64,000 nucleotides of DNA from Streptomyces yangpuensis (GTDB lineage: Bacteria; Actinomycetota; Actinomycetes; Streptomycetales; Streptomycetaceae). Position numbers and translations under genes: made by a program. Each line of letters starts with the position of its first letter. Positions within the stretch are counted from its first letter, which is position 1. Below, in pieces: positions 8,043 to 16,439 of the stretch. The notes beneath the pieces are model-generated. The model made no database searches. It was not told the DNA's origin and saw only the letters and a program-made list of their open reading frames with translations. The DNA lies in assembly GCF_001005295.1 (NCBI RefSeq), contig NZ_LBMK01000003.1, positions 875,060 to 939,059 of the forward strand, read 5' to 3'.

Positions 8043-8075
8043 GGGGCCGTGTGGTGATTCTCACCGCACGGCCCC
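8043..8075 (+). terminator. Terminator of etfBA
   Basis: A 14-bp stem, GGGGCCGTGTGGTG with CACCGCACGGCCCC (one G-U pair), around a 5-nt loop; GTTT follows shortly after. It sits 39 nt after the etfA stop. Confidence 0.75.
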
Positions 8076-8106
8076 GAGTCGTTTGCCCCAGGCGGCCGGG
8101 GGACCA

Positions 8107-8135
8107 TTGACGGAGCGGAACCGCGTGACTAAATT
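8107..8135 (+). promoter_or_regulatory. Strong sigma-70-like promoter
   Basis: TTGACG (8107-8112) and TAAATT (8130-8135) with an exact 17-bp spacer; transcription should start near 8142, about 43 nt before the DUF6986 gene. Confidence 0.6.
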
Positions 8136-8154
8136 CTGCTATGCGGATCTAGGC

Positions 8155-8169
8155 TTCCGTGAAGCGGAA
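8155..8169. promoter_or_regulatory. Palindrome TTCCG-N5-CGGAA, candidate operator
   Basis: An exact inverted repeat with a 5-nt spacer just downstream of the predicted transcription start and immediately before the ribosome site. Its position would suit a repressor. The LacI gene at 9548-10585 is the nearest regulator, but nothing links the two directly. Confidence 0.45.
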
Positions 8170-8184
8170 AAAGGAGAGTGCACG

Positions 8185-9483
8185 ATGGGTCAGCAGGAGA
8201 AGGTGGCGACGAGCCTCGCCGGCGCGGTCAGCGAGGGCATCAGCGCCTCCCTCGCGCCGGTGGACGCGGAGCTCGCGCGCCACTACCCGGGCGACCCCGG
8301 CACCCGGCAGCCCATCCACACGGTCTACGTACCCGGTGACGTCTTCGCCGCCGGCACCATCCGCTCCTGGGGCGACCAGGCCCTGGCCGCGCTCGACGAG
8401 CACGCCCCGGACGCCGCCACCTTCGCCGAGGTCCTCGGCATCTGCGACGAACTCGCCGTACCGGTCTACGACCGCGTCCGCGCCAAGCTGCTGCGCGAGC
8501 CCGTCGAGGACCTCCGCGTCGACTTCGAGGACGGCTTCGGGGTCCGGTCCGACGAGGAGGAGGACCAGGCCGCGGCCCGTGCCGCGCGCCTCGTCTCGGA
8601 AGCCTTCTCCAACGGCACCAACGCGCCGTACATGGGCATCCGCATGAAGTGCATGGAGTCCAACGTCCGCGACCGCGGCATCCGCACCACCGACATCTTC
8701 CTCTCCGGTCTGCTGGAGCACGGCGGCCTGCCCGAGGGCCTCGTCCTGACGCTCCCGAAGGTCACCTACGCCGAGCAGGTCAGCGCCTTCGTCAAACTGC
8801 TGGAGGCCTTCGAGACCACCCGCGGCCTGCGCCCGGGCCGGATCGGCTTCGAGATCCAGATCGAGACCAGCCAGTCCATCCTGGCCTCCGACGGCACCGC
8901 CACCGTCGCCCGGATGATCGAGGCCTCCAAGGGCCGCGCCACCGGCCTGCACTACGGCACCTTCGACTACAGCGCCTGCGTCGGCGTCTCCGCCGCCTAC
9001 CAGGCCAGCGACCACCCCGCTGCCGACCACGCGAAGGCGATCATGCAGGTCGCGGCCGCCGGCACCGGCGTACGCGTGTCCGACGGCTCCACCAACGTGC
9101 TGCCGATCGGCACCACCGAGAAGGTCCACGAGGGCTGGAAGCTCCACTACGGCCTGACCCGCCGCGCCCTGGCCCGCGCCTACTACCAGGGCTGGGACAT
9201 GCACCCGGCGCACCTGCCGACCCGTTACGCGGCCGTCTTCACCTTCTACCGCGAGGGCCTCGAGACCGCCGCCGCGCGCCTGAAGGCGTACGTGGCCAAG
9301 ATCGAGGGAGACGTGATGGACGAGCCCGCCACCGCCAAGGCCCTCGCCGGCTACCTGGTCCGCGGCCTCGACTGCGGCGCCGTCGGCGCCGACGAGGTCA
9401 CCGCCCTGACCGGCCTGACCCGCGCCGAACTCGACGCCTTCGCGATCCCGCGCCGCTCTGCCACCCTGACGGCCACCGCCTGA
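8185..9483 (+). CDS. DUF6986 family protein (HpcH/HpaI aldolase / CitE-like)
   Basis: 432 residues resembling the citrate-lyase beta/HpcH-HpaI TIM-barrel superfamily that acts on phosphoenolpyruvate-like or oxo-acid substrates. Supporting motifs are RVDFEDGFGVRSDEEE (metal/acid-binding region, about residue 110), LTLPKV, and RIGFEIQIET near 220, a typical E-containing metal-ligand strand. Relatives have at times been labelled phosphoenolpyruvate kinase, which I would not trust. ATG 8185 is fixed by AAGGAG 9 nt upstream. It stands alone between terminators with its own promoter and a palindromic site, so it is probably an inducible single gene. Confidence 0.75.
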   Translation: MGQQEKVATSLAGAVSEGISASLAPVDAELARHYPGDPGTRQPIHTVYVPGDVFAAGTIRSWGDQALAALDEHAPDAATFAEVLGICDELAVPVYDRVRAKLLREPVEDLRVDFEDGFGVRSDEEEDQAAARAARLVSEAFSNGTNAPYMGIRMKCMESNVRDRGIRTTDIFLSGLLEHGGLPEGLVLTLPKVTYAEQVSAFVKLLEAFETTRGLRPGRIGFEIQIETSQSILASDGTATVARMIEASKGRATGLHYGTFDYSACVGVSAAYQASDHPAADHAKAIMQVAAAGTGVRVSDGSTNVLPIGTTEKVHEGWKLHYGLTRRALARAYYQGWDMHPAHLPTRYAAVFTFYREGLETAAARLKAYVAKIEGDVMDEPATAKALAGYLVRGLDCGAVGADEVTALTGLTRAELDAFAIPRRSATLTATA

Positions 9484-9497
9484 CGTACGACGCGAGC

Positions 9498-9524
9498 GCG
9501 GCCCGGGTGAACCACCCGGGCCGC
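9498..9524. terminator. Bidirectional terminator
   Basis: GCGGCCCGGGTG and CACCCGGGCCGC form a perfect 12-bp stem with an AAC loop between the convergent DUF6986 and LacI genes. Confidence 0.75.
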
Positions 9525-9547
9525 CGCTCTCGCGCGGGCGGTGAGGG

Positions 9548-10585
9548 TCAGTTCGCCGGAGGGAGTTCGCCCGAGCCTCGGGGGACGAGGCGGGTGGGGA
9601 GTTCGGTACGGGTCGGGGTGAGTACGCTTCCCGCCAGGCGCTGGAAGAGGCGGTCCGTGGCCACCCGGCCCAGGGCCGCCGGGTCCTGGGCGACCACCGT
9701 GACACCGGGCCGCAGCAGATCCGCCAGCTCGAAGTCGTCGAAGCCGACCAGGGCCACCGGGCGCCGGAGGGAGGCCAGGACCCGCACCACGGTGACCGTC
9801 ACGCGGTTGTTGCCGGCGAAGACGGCGGTCACCGGCTCCGGGCCCGCGAGCATCGCCCTCGCCGCCGGCGCGACCCGGCCCGGGTCCGTCGAGCCGAGCG
9901 AGACCCAGGATCCGGCCACCGGCAGGCCCGCCTCACCCATGGCCGCGTGGTAGCCGCGCAGGCGTTCCGTCGCCGTGTGGATGCGGGGGTGGTCCCCGAT
10001 GAAGCCAATCCGGCGGTGGCCGCCCGCGATCAGGTGCGCGACACCGCCGCGGGCCCCGCCGAAGTTGTCCGACAGCACCACGTCCGCGTCGATCCGGCCG
10101 GCCGGCCGGTCCACGAACACCGTGGCCACGCCCGCCCGCATCTCCGGCTCCAGGTACCGGTGGTCGTTCCCGGCCGGGATCACGATCAGCCCGTCCACCC
10201 GGCGTGCGCACAGCGCGAGCGCCAACTCCCTCTCCCGGTCCGGGTCCTCGGCACTGGAGCCGTTGATGAGCAGTGCCCCGTGTGCGCGGGCCACCTCCTC
10301 CACGGCCCGGTTCAGCGGCCCGTAGAAGGGGTCGGCGAGGTCCTCCAGCACCAGACCGACGGTGGCGGTGCGGCCCTTGCGCAGTACGCGCGCGCTGTCG
10401 TTGCGGCGGAAGTCCAGGGCCTCGATGGCCGCCCGGACCCGCCTCTCCGTCTCAGGGGTGACGCCCGGCTCGCCGTTGACCACGCGGGACACCGTCTTCA
10501 GGCCGACGCCCGCCTGGGCCGCCACGTCCTTCATGGTCGGCCGGTTGCCGTAGCGGGGGTCGGACGTGCGGCGGTTGTGGGGCAC
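9548..10585 (-). CDS. LacI family transcriptional regulator
   Basis: 345 residues with the N-terminal LacI helix-turn-helix (MKDVAAQAGVGLKTVSRVVNG, residues about 18-38) and a periplasmic-binding-protein-like effector domain (TVGLVLEDLADPFYG; DGLIVIPA; RRIGFIGD). It would bind DNA as a dimer and respond to a small ligand, usually a sugar. It diverges from the kinase-Nudix gene and faces the DUF6986 gene; no transporter or sugar operon lies beside it, so its target is unknown. Confidence 0.9.
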   Translation of the reverse strand: MPHNRRTSDPRYGNRPTMKDVAAQAGVGLKTVSRVVNGEPGVTPETERRVRAAIEALDFRRNDSARVLRKGRTATVGLVLEDLADPFYGPLNRAVEEVARAHGALLINGSSAEDPDRERELALALCARRVDGLIVIPAGNDHRYLEPEMRAGVATVFVDRPAGRIDADVVLSDNFGGARGGVAHLIAGGHRRIGFIGDHPRIHTATERLRGYHAAMGEAGLPVAGSWVSLGSTDPGRVAPAARAMLAGPEPVTAVFAGNNRVTVTVVRVLASLRRPVALVGFDDFELADLLRPGVTVVAQDPAALGRVATDRLFQRLAGSVLTPTRTELPTRLVPRGSGELPPAN

Positions 10586-10633
10586 GGTCGTGAATCCTCC
10601 CTGGTACTCGGGCGAGCGTGCGGGCTCGGGACC

Positions 10634-10661
10634 TTGAGCATAAGCACTCGGCCGATAGTGA
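10634..10661 (+). promoter_or_regulatory. Possible promoter of the kinase-Nudix gene
   Basis: TTGAGC (10634-10639), 16-bp spacer, TAGTGA (10656-10661) in the LacI/kinase-Nudix divergent gap. The opposite strand reads TATGCT in the same place, so the two promoters may overlap. Confidence 0.35.
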
Positions 10662-10731
10662 GGTTTTCGTGGCAGGGTGGGGCGGGCAGGCCACTGGGGG
10701 CTCCGGACGAGCCATGGGGAGAGGGGTAGAA

Positions 10732-11769
10732 GTGATTGTCTGGATCAACGGCACGTTCAGCGCCGGGAAGACCAGCACGGCCCGTGAACTGACCGGAATC
10801 CTCGCCGACAGCACCCTGTTCGACCCGGAACTCATCGGCGACGCGCTGCGGGTGCTGCTGCCGCCCAAACGGCTGGCGGAGGTCACCGACTACCAGGACC
10901 TGCCGAGTTGGCGGCGGCTGGTGGTGGACACGGCCGCGGCGATGCTCGCCGAGGTGGGCGGGGTGCTCGTCGTCCCGATGACGCTGCTGCGCCAGGACTA
11001 CCGGGACGAGATCTTCGGTGGGCTGGCGGCACGGCGGATACCGGTGCGGCACGTGCTGCTCGCTCCTGCTGAAACGATCCTTCGGGAGCGGACCGCGACC
11101 CGCGTCGAGCCCGGCGCACCGCAGGACGTGGACCTGCGCGTCCGGCAGTGGGCCTACGACCACATCCCCGTCTACCGGGAGGCGCTCGGCTGGCTCACCG
11201 GCGACGCGCATGTCATCGACAACGGACTCCTGACCGTACGGGAGACCGCCGAGCGGATCGCCGAAGCCGTCCGCTCCGAGACCGCCCGGGTCTGCGACAT
11301 CGTGCAGACCCCGGAGCCCACGCGGGAGACGGTGGCCGCCGGGGTGCTGCTCTTCGACGAGCAGGACCGGGTGCTGCTGGTGGACCCGACGTACAAGGCG
11401 GGCTGGGAGTTCCCGGGAGGCGTCGTCGAAACGGGCGAGGCCCCGGCCCGCGCCGCCGTACGGGAGGTGGCGGAGGAACTGGGCCTCGTACTGGACCGGA
11501 CCCCCGGACTCCTCGTGATCGACTGGGAACGCCCGCAGCACCCCGGCTACGGAGGCCTGCGCCTGCTCTTCGACGGCGGCCGCCTCTCGGACGAGGCGGC
11601 CGCCCGCCTCCGGCTGCCGGGCCCCGAGCTGCGGGCCTGGCGCTTCGTGACGGAGGCCGAGGCCGCCGAGCTGCTGCCGCAGCACCGGTACGAACGGCTG
11701 CGCTGGGCGCTGCGCGCCCGGGAGCGCGCCCGTCCCCTCTACCTGGAGGCGGGCGTCCCCACCGGCTGA
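10732..11769 (+). CDS. P-loop kinase-like / Nudix hydrolase fusion protein
   Basis: 345 residues in two domains. The N-terminal domain begins at once with IVWINGTFSAGKTS, a Walker A motif (GTFSAGKT, residues about 6-13), of the small-molecule kinase type. The C-terminal domain (from about 195) is a Nudix hydrolase with a complete box, G-x5-E-x7-REVAEELGL around residues 227-249. The fusion suggests a nucleotide or nucleotide-derivative substrate; which one is not readable. I chose GTG 10732, which places the P-loop at the very N-terminus as in relatives and has AGAGGGG upstream; ATG 10714 and a GTG-type start at 10618 are longer options. Confidence 0.82.
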   Translation: MIVWINGTFSAGKTSTARELTGILADSTLFDPELIGDALRVLLPPKRLAEVTDYQDLPSWRRLVVDTAAAMLAEVGGVLVVPMTLLRQDYRDEIFGGLAARRIPVRHVLLAPAETILRERTATRVEPGAPQDVDLRVRQWAYDHIPVYREALGWLTGDAHVIDNGLLTVRETAERIAEAVRSETARVCDIVQTPEPTRETVAAGVLLFDEQDRVLLVDPTYKAGWEFPGGVVETGEAPARAAVREVAEELGLVLDRTPGLLVIDWERPQHPGYGGLRLLFDGGRLSDEAAARLRLPGPELRAWRFVTEAEAAELLPQHRYERLRWALRARERARPLYLEAGVPTG

Positions 11770-11784
11770 GGGGGCGCGCCCCCT
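11769..11784 (+). terminator. Hairpin directly after the kinase-Nudix gene
   Basis: AGGGGG / CCCCCT with a CGCG loop begins on the last base of the stop codon and is followed by TTG. It is short but all G:C. The next 140 bases hold no gene that I can recognise. Confidence 0.5.
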
Positions 11785-11930
11785 TGCCTACGGGCTCGGT
11801 TCGCCGCCGGGGCGCCTTGTGCCGGCTCGTGACGGCGTACGTGCTCGGAAAACCCCTCGTGCCTCGCGGTTTCCTCCGCGCGCTCGCCCTCACTCCCCGG
11901 CGCGCCCCTTCGGCTCGCTCGCCCGCGCGG

Positions 11931-12626
11931 TCAGGCCGGCGTCTCGGCGGCGGCCTTCGCCAGGGCGGGTGCGGTGTCCACCGTCAGCGGGTCGCCGTGG
12001 CCGAAGCAGGCGACCGACGGCGCGAGGGCGGCCAGCCGTCGGAAGGACTCGACCGCCCGGCCGCGGTCGACGTTGAAGACGCCCAGCATCAGCGGACCGG
12101 CGGCGGCGATGCAGTCCCCCACGAACAGCACGCCGTGGTGCGGGAGATGGATGCCGATGCTGCCGTCGGTGTGGCCCGGGGCGTGCACGACGTACGCCCC
12201 GTCCCCGAAGCCCAGCGCATCCCCGTCCTCCAGCTCGCGGTCCACCCGGGTGGGCGGCGCCTCGGGCACGGTCAGGCCATGCTCGTACAGCGGGATCTCC
12301 CAGTCCAGGAGCACCGGTTCGGGCACGGGCCGCTCACCCCGGATCACCGGAGCGTCCAGCCGGTGGGCGAGCACCCGCGCGCCCCAGCGGGCGGCGAGCT
12401 CCCCGGCCGCGCCCACGTGGTCGCGGTGGCAGTGCGTGAGCACGATCCGCTCCAGGCGCTCGGGCCGCAGCCCGAGCGAACGTATCGCCCCTTCGATCCT
12501 CGCGGCGGATTCGACGTTGCCCGCATCGATCAGGGTCAGGGCTTCACCGTCCTGCCAGAGGTAGGCCTGGCCGATGGGGAAGCGGAGCATGTGGAGCCGG
12601 CTGGGGAGTACTTCGACAAGGTCCAT
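11931..12626 (-). CDS. MBL fold metallo-hydrolase
   Basis: 231 residues of metallo-beta-lactamase fold. The zinc-binding HxHxDH signature is HCHRDH at residues 65-70, followed by HAPGHTDGS (third histidine) and GHGDP near the C-terminus. It probably hydrolyses a thioester or similar bond, as glyoxalase-II-like members do; the substrate is unknown. ATG 12626 is preferred to an upstream ATG at 12662 because TACGTT ends 6 nt before it, giving a leaderless start, and no Shine-Dalgarno is present. Confidence 0.85.
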   Translation of the reverse strand: MDLVEVLPSRLHMLRFPIGQAYLWQDGEALTLIDAGNVESAARIEGAIRSLGLRPERLERIVLTHCHRDHVGAAGELAARWGARVLAHRLDAPVIRGERPVPEPVLLDWEIPLYEHGLTVPEAPPTRVDRELEDGDALGFGDGAYVVHAPGHTDGSIGIHLPHHGVLFVGDCIAAAGPLMLGVFNVDRGRAVESFRRLAALAPSVACFGHGDPLTVDTAPALAKAAAETPA

Positions 12627-12632
12627 AAGGCG

Positions 12633-12638
12633 AACGTA
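12633..12638 (-). promoter_or_regulatory. -10 element of a leaderless promoter (MBL hydrolase)
   Basis: TACGTT on the minus strand, 6 nt before ATG 12626. A -35 at the right distance is weak. Confidence 0.35.
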
Positions 12639-12682
12639 CGGATGGCCCGCCGCCTGGTGCACGGGACTTCACCGTGAGCGGA

Positions 12683-12736
12683 GTACGCCCAGGGCGCACT
12701 GGGCACTGGGCACTGCACACCGGGTATTGGGCGTAC
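12683..12736 (-). terminator. Long hairpin between dipeptidase and MBL genes
   Basis: GTACGCCCA (12683-12691) and TGGGCGTAC (12728-12736) pair perfectly. The 36-nt interior contains the tandem ACTGGGC-ACTGGGC-ACTG. It is placed to end the dipeptidase transcript. Confidence 0.5.
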
Positions 12737-12761
12737 ACGGAGCGGCGGGCGGCGGCCCGGA

Positions 12762-14126
12762 TCAGACGCGCCTGGACTCCGCGTAGTTGACGAGGAAGAG
12801 GGCCTCGGCCACCGACAGGCGCTCCAGCTCCTCCGGCGACACGCTCTCGTTGACGGCGTGGATCTGCGCTTCCGGCTCGCTCAGCCCGATCAGCAGCATC
12901 TCCGCCTGCGGGTACAGCGACGTCAGCGTGTTGCACAGCGGGATCGATCCGCCCATACCGCTGATCTGCATCTCCTGGCCGGGGTACGCGGTCTCCAGGG
13001 CCGCGCGCATCGACGCGTACGCCGGGCTGTCGGTGTCCGCCTGGAACGGCTGGCCCTGGCCGACCAGCTCCAGTTCGAGACGCGCCTTCCACGGCGTGTG
13101 CGCCTCCAGGTGGGCCTGGAGCAGCTTGACGGCCGCGGCGATGTCCACGCCCGGCGGCACGCGCAGGCTGACCAGCGCGCCCGCGCTCGCGTGCACCGAC
13201 GGCGTCGCGCCGACCACCGGCGGGCAGTCGATGCCGAGGACGGTGACGGCCGGACGGGCCCACAGCCGGTCGGCGATGGTGCCGTCGCCGATCAGATCGA
13301 CCCCGTCCAGGACCTTCGCGTCGGCGCGGAAGTCCGCCTCCGGGTACTGCAGGCCCTCCCACACCGCGTCCGCGGCGAGCCCGTCCACGGTCGTCGAACC
13401 GTCGGCGGCGCGCAGCGAGTCCAGTACGCGGATCAGCGCGGCCAGCGCGTCGGGCGCGGCCCCGCCGAACATGCCGGAGTGCAGGTTCCCGCCCAGCGTG
13501 TCGATCTTCACCTTGAGCAGGCACATGCCGCGGAGGGTGGCGGTCACCGTCGGCAGGCCGAGGCGGAAGTTGCCCGCGTCGCCGATGACGATGGTGTCGG
13601 CGGCCAGCAGCTCAGGGTGCGCCTCCGCGTAACTCTGGAGACCGCCCGTGCCCTGCTCCTCGGAGCCCTCGACGATGATCTTCACGCTCACCGGCACACC
13701 GCCGTTGGCCTTCAGGGCCCGCAGCGCCAGCAGGTGCATGATGAACCCGCCCTTGCAGTCCGCCGCACCGCGCCCGTACCAGCGGCCGTCGCGCTCGGTC
13801 AGTTCGAAGGCGGGGGAGACCCAGGCGCTGTCGTCCAGCGGCGGCTGCACGTCGTAGTGCGCGTAGAGCAGCACGGTCGGTGCGCCCTCGGGACCGGGCA
13901 GGAAGCCGTACACCGACTGGGTGCCGTCGGGGGTGTCGAGCAGCGCCACGTCCTGGAATCCCTCGACGCGCAGGGCGTCGGCCACCCAGTTCGCCGCGGC
14001 CTCGCTCTCGCTCTTCGGGAACTGCGCCCAGTCCGCCACCGACTGGAAGGCCACCAGCTCCGTCAGCTCCTGCTTGGCGCGGGGCATCAGCGAGGCGATG
14101 GTCTCGGCGATCGGATTCTGGGACAT
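12762..14126 (-). CDS. M20 family dipeptidase
   Basis: 454 residues of the M20/M25/M40 zinc peptidase family, dipeptidase branch. Metal and catalytic residues are visible: H90 and D92 in YAHYDVQPP, D123 in GRGAADCKGG, the catalytic Glu pair in EGSEEQGTG (about E156/E157), and the dimerisation lid domain in the middle. It should cleave dipeptides in the cytoplasm for nitrogen supply. ATG 14126 has AAGGAG upstream and a typical N-terminus; a longer in-frame start at 14273 is unlikely. Confidence 0.9.
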   Translation of the reverse strand: MSQNPIAETIASLMPRAKQELTELVAFQSVADWAQFPKSESEAAANWVADALRVEGFQDVALLDTPDGTQSVYGFLPGPEGAPTVLLYAHYDVQPPLDDSAWVSPAFELTERDGRWYGRGAADCKGGFIMHLLALRALKANGGVPVSVKIIVEGSEEQGTGGLQSYAEAHPELLAADTIVIGDAGNFRLGLPTVTATLRGMCLLKVKIDTLGGNLHSGMFGGAAPDALAALIRVLDSLRAADGSTTVDGLAADAVWEGLQYPEADFRADAKVLDGVDLIGDGTIADRLWARPAVTVLGIDCPPVVGATPSVHASAGALVSLRVPPGVDIAAAVKLLQAHLEAHTPWKARLELELVGQGQPFQADTDSPAYASMRAALETAYPGQEMQISGMGGSIPLCNTLTSLYPQAEMLLIGLSEPEAQIHAVNESVSPEELERLSVAEALFLVNYAESRRV

Positions 14127-14307
14127 GGGCACGCTCCTTTTGGGTGCGACGTTGTATCCGTGTACGCCGCTCGCGCATGCGCGGGGTGGGCGTGTGCCGG
14201 GTACGGCGAGAGACGGTTCCGATCTTCGCACAGCGGAGCCGGGCGGTGTCTCGCCGTAGGATTTCCCCGGCATCGGAGCAACGGGTGATCAGGAGCGGCA
14301 ACACATC

Positions 14308-15693
14308 GTGAGCAGCGACGACGACGTACGCGACGCAGGTGCGGATGCGGATGCGGGTGCGGGTGCGGCAGGCAGGGACGCCACGGCGGACGCGGACGCA
14401 GGCGTGAACGCAGGCACAGGCACAGGCACGGGCGCGGGCGAGGTCCCGGCCGAGCAGGGGGCGGGCGACGAGGTGGCCGGGGGGTCCGGCGAGGTGTGGG
14501 ACGTGGTCGTTGTCGGAGCCGGACCGGCCGGGTCCTCGGCCGCGTACGCGGCGGCCACGGCGGGGCGGCGCGTCCTGCTGCTGGAGAAGGCCGAACTGCC
14601 CCGGTACAAGACCTGTGGCGGCGGCATCATCGGTCCCTCCCGCGACGCCCTCCCGCCGGGCTTCGTCCTGCCCCTGAAGGACCGCATTTACGCGGTCACC
14701 TTCTCGATGGACGGCAAGCTGACCCGGACCCGGCGTTCGAAGCACATGCTGTTCGGGCTCATCAACCGGCCCGAGTTCGACGCCGGCCTGGTCGCGGAGG
14801 CGGAGAAGGCCGGCGCCACCGTCCGTACGGGGACCGCCGTGGCCCGCGTGGAGCAGCACGGGGCGGCCGTGCCCGACCGGCGCACCGTCGCCGTGGTACT
14901 GGCCGACGGCGAGACCGTCCTGGCACGCGCGGTGGTCGGCGCGGACGGCAGCGCCAGCCGGATCGGCGCGCACGTAGGCGTCGAGATGGACCAGGTGGAC
15001 CTGGGCCTGGAGGCCGAGATCCCCGTCCCCGCCACGGTGGCGGAGGACTGGAAGGGGCGGGTGCTGATCGACTGGGGCCCGCTGCCCGGCAGTTACGGCT
15101 GGGTCTTCCCCAAGGGCGACACCCTCACGGTCGGGGTGATCTCGGCCAAGGGCGAGGGGGCCGCGACCAAGCGGTACCTGGACGACTTCATCGCCCGGCT
15201 CGGACTCGCAGGTTTCGAACCGTCCGTCTCCTCCGGGCACCTGACCCGCTGCCGCAAGCCGGACTCGCCGCTCTCGCGCGGCCGGGTCCTGGTCGCGGGC
15301 GACGCGGCCGGACTGCTGGAGCCGTGGACCCGCGAGGGCATCTCCTTCGCGCTGCGCTCAGGGCGGCTCGCGGGGGAGTGGGCGGTGAAGATCGCCGAAG
15401 CGCAGGACGCGGTGGACGCGCGCCGTCAGGCCCTCAACTATGCCTTCGCGGTCAAGGCCGGGCTGGGCGTGGAGATGGGGGTCGGCAAGCGGATGCTGAC
15501 CGTCTTCGAGGCCCGGCCGGGGCTGCTGCACGCGGCGATCACCGGGTTCCGCCCGGCGTGGCGGGCCTTCGCCCGCATCACGCGGGGCGCGACGACCCTG
15601 GCCGACATGGTGCGTACGTACCCGCTCGCGCGCAGGGCGCTGCACGCGCTCGACGCGCGGCAGGCGGCGGCGCGCGGCGGTGACCGGGGGTAG
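14308..15693 (+). CDS. Geranylgeranyl reductase family FAD-dependent oxidoreductase
   Basis: 461 residues. The FAD Rossmann motif VVVVGAGPAGSSAA is at 66-79, the family's YKTCGGGI at about 96-103, and the second FAD motif GDAAGLLEPWTREGI about 331-345. Members hydrogenate prenyl chains of menaquinones, lipids or chlorophyll-type tails, so a role in isoprenoid quinone or membrane-lipid saturation is plausible but unproven. The first 60 residues are low-complexity (Asp, Ala, Gly, Thr) and encoded by short DNA repeats at 14336-14440. The annotated GTG has AGGAG 13 nt upstream, farther than usual, so a downstream start is possible. Confidence 0.82.
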   Translation: MSSDDDVRDAGADADAGAGAAGRDATADADAGVNAGTGTGTGAGEVPAEQGAGDEVAGGSGEVWDVVVVGAGPAGSSAAYAAATAGRRVLLLEKAELPRYKTCGGGIIGPSRDALPPGFVLPLKDRIYAVTFSMDGKLTRTRRSKHMLFGLINRPEFDAGLVAEAEKAGATVRTGTAVARVEQHGAAVPDRRTVAVVLADGETVLARAVVGADGSASRIGAHVGVEMDQVDLGLEAEIPVPATVAEDWKGRVLIDWGPLPGSYGWVFPKGDTLTVGVISAKGEGAATKRYLDDFIARLGLAGFEPSVSSGHLTRCRKPDSPLSRGRVLVAGDAAGLLEPWTREGISFALRSGRLAGEWAVKIAEAQDAVDARRQALNYAFAVKAGLGVEMGVGKRMLTVFEARPGLLHAAITGFRPAWRAFARITRGATTLADMVRTYPLARRALHALDARQAAARGGDRG

Positions 15694-15704
15694 TAGAGGC
15701 CGGC

Positions 15705-15743
15705 GCGCGCGGGGCCCCGGCCAACGGCCGGGGCCCCGCGCGC
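15705..15743. terminator. Very strong bidirectional terminator
   Basis: An 18-bp perfect stem (right arm GGCCGGGGCCCCGCGCGC, 15726-15743) with an AAC loop, 11 nt after the flavoprotein stop codon. Confidence 0.8.
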
Positions 15744-15754
15744 ACTTCGGGCCC

Positions 15755-15930
15755 GGCCGTCCGGTCGCGAGGGCGGCGGTGCGCGGTGCGTGGCGGGGAA
15801 TGGGTGCGTGGCGGGCTTCCGCCAGCCGGGGGCGGTCGACTGGCCGCACGGGCGGCGGTGCGCTGTGTGTGAGGCCGGCGTCCGGGGGCTGGGGGCGGTC
15901 GGCCGGTCGCACGTGCCGCGGTGCGCGGTG
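15755..15930. repeat. Three imperfect 34-bp direct repeats
   Basis: Related 34-bp units occupy 15755-15788, 15834-15867 and 15897-15930, all ending in a GCGGTGCGC-like block followed by a GTG. No ORF in this 250-bp gap between convergent genes looks real. Function unknown; replication slippage of a GC-rich unit is the simplest origin. Confidence 0.5.
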
Positions 15931-15943
15931 CCGGGCCGGCGGG

Positions 15944-16405
15944 TCAGCTCGATGCCGGGACGATCCGGAAGACCGGGTGGTCGTCGGCGATCGCCCGGAT
16001 CTCCGCGTCCGAGGCCTTGGCGTCGACGCCGCGGAAGAACTGGTTGACCTCCCAGCCCCACTTCTCCAGGTACGTGCGCAGGATTGCGGTCTTCGCGGCC
16101 GGGTCGGTGATCTCGACGACGGTGAAGGCGCGCACCTTCCGTCCCACGCGCAGCTCGCCGCCGCCCGCGACCCGCATGTTGCGGACCCACTGGGAGTGGC
16201 CTCGGGCCGACACGAGGTACTCCGCGTCCTCGTGCTTGTGCGGATTGACCGGGATCCGCTGCATCCGGCCGGACGTGCGGCCGCGCACCGAGAGTTCGGC
16301 GCTGCCGGCCAGGCTGATGCCGTAGCGGGCCAGCTTGCCGAAGAACGCGTTGAACCGGGTGACCAGCGGACCGGCCTGGACGTAGTACGGGGTGGGCGCG
16401 TTCAC
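15944..16405 (-). CDS. Nitroreductase-family deazaflavin (F420)-dependent oxidoreductase
   Basis: 153 residues of the split beta-barrel Ddn/FPOR type that uses coenzyme F420H2. Characteristic segments are the N-terminal amphipathic RFNAFFGKLARYGI, GRTSGRMQRIPVN, and RVAGGGELRVGRKVRAF near the middle. Such enzymes reduce quinones or other hydride acceptors at the membrane. GTG 16405 is fixed by GGAGG 5 nt upstream. The gene diverges from a TetR regulator; paired palindromes in the shared gap point to repression by that protein. Confidence 0.82.
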   Translation of the reverse strand: MNAPTPYYVQAGPLVTRFNAFFGKLARYGISLAGSAELSVRGRTSGRMQRIPVNPHKHEDAEYLVSARGHSQWVRNMRVAGGGELRVGRKVRAFTVVEITDPAAKTAILRTYLEKWGWEVNQFFRGVDAKASDAEIRAIADDHPVFRIVPASS

Positions 16406-16439
16406 GAGGACCTCCGGGCATCTTCTGCGTGCTCCATTT

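Noticed and set aside
14336..14440. GCGGATGCGGGTGCG and GGCACAGGCAC repeats as an intergenic array
   Set aside because: They lie within the N-terminal low-complexity part of the flavoprotein, although a downstream start would leave them in the leader.
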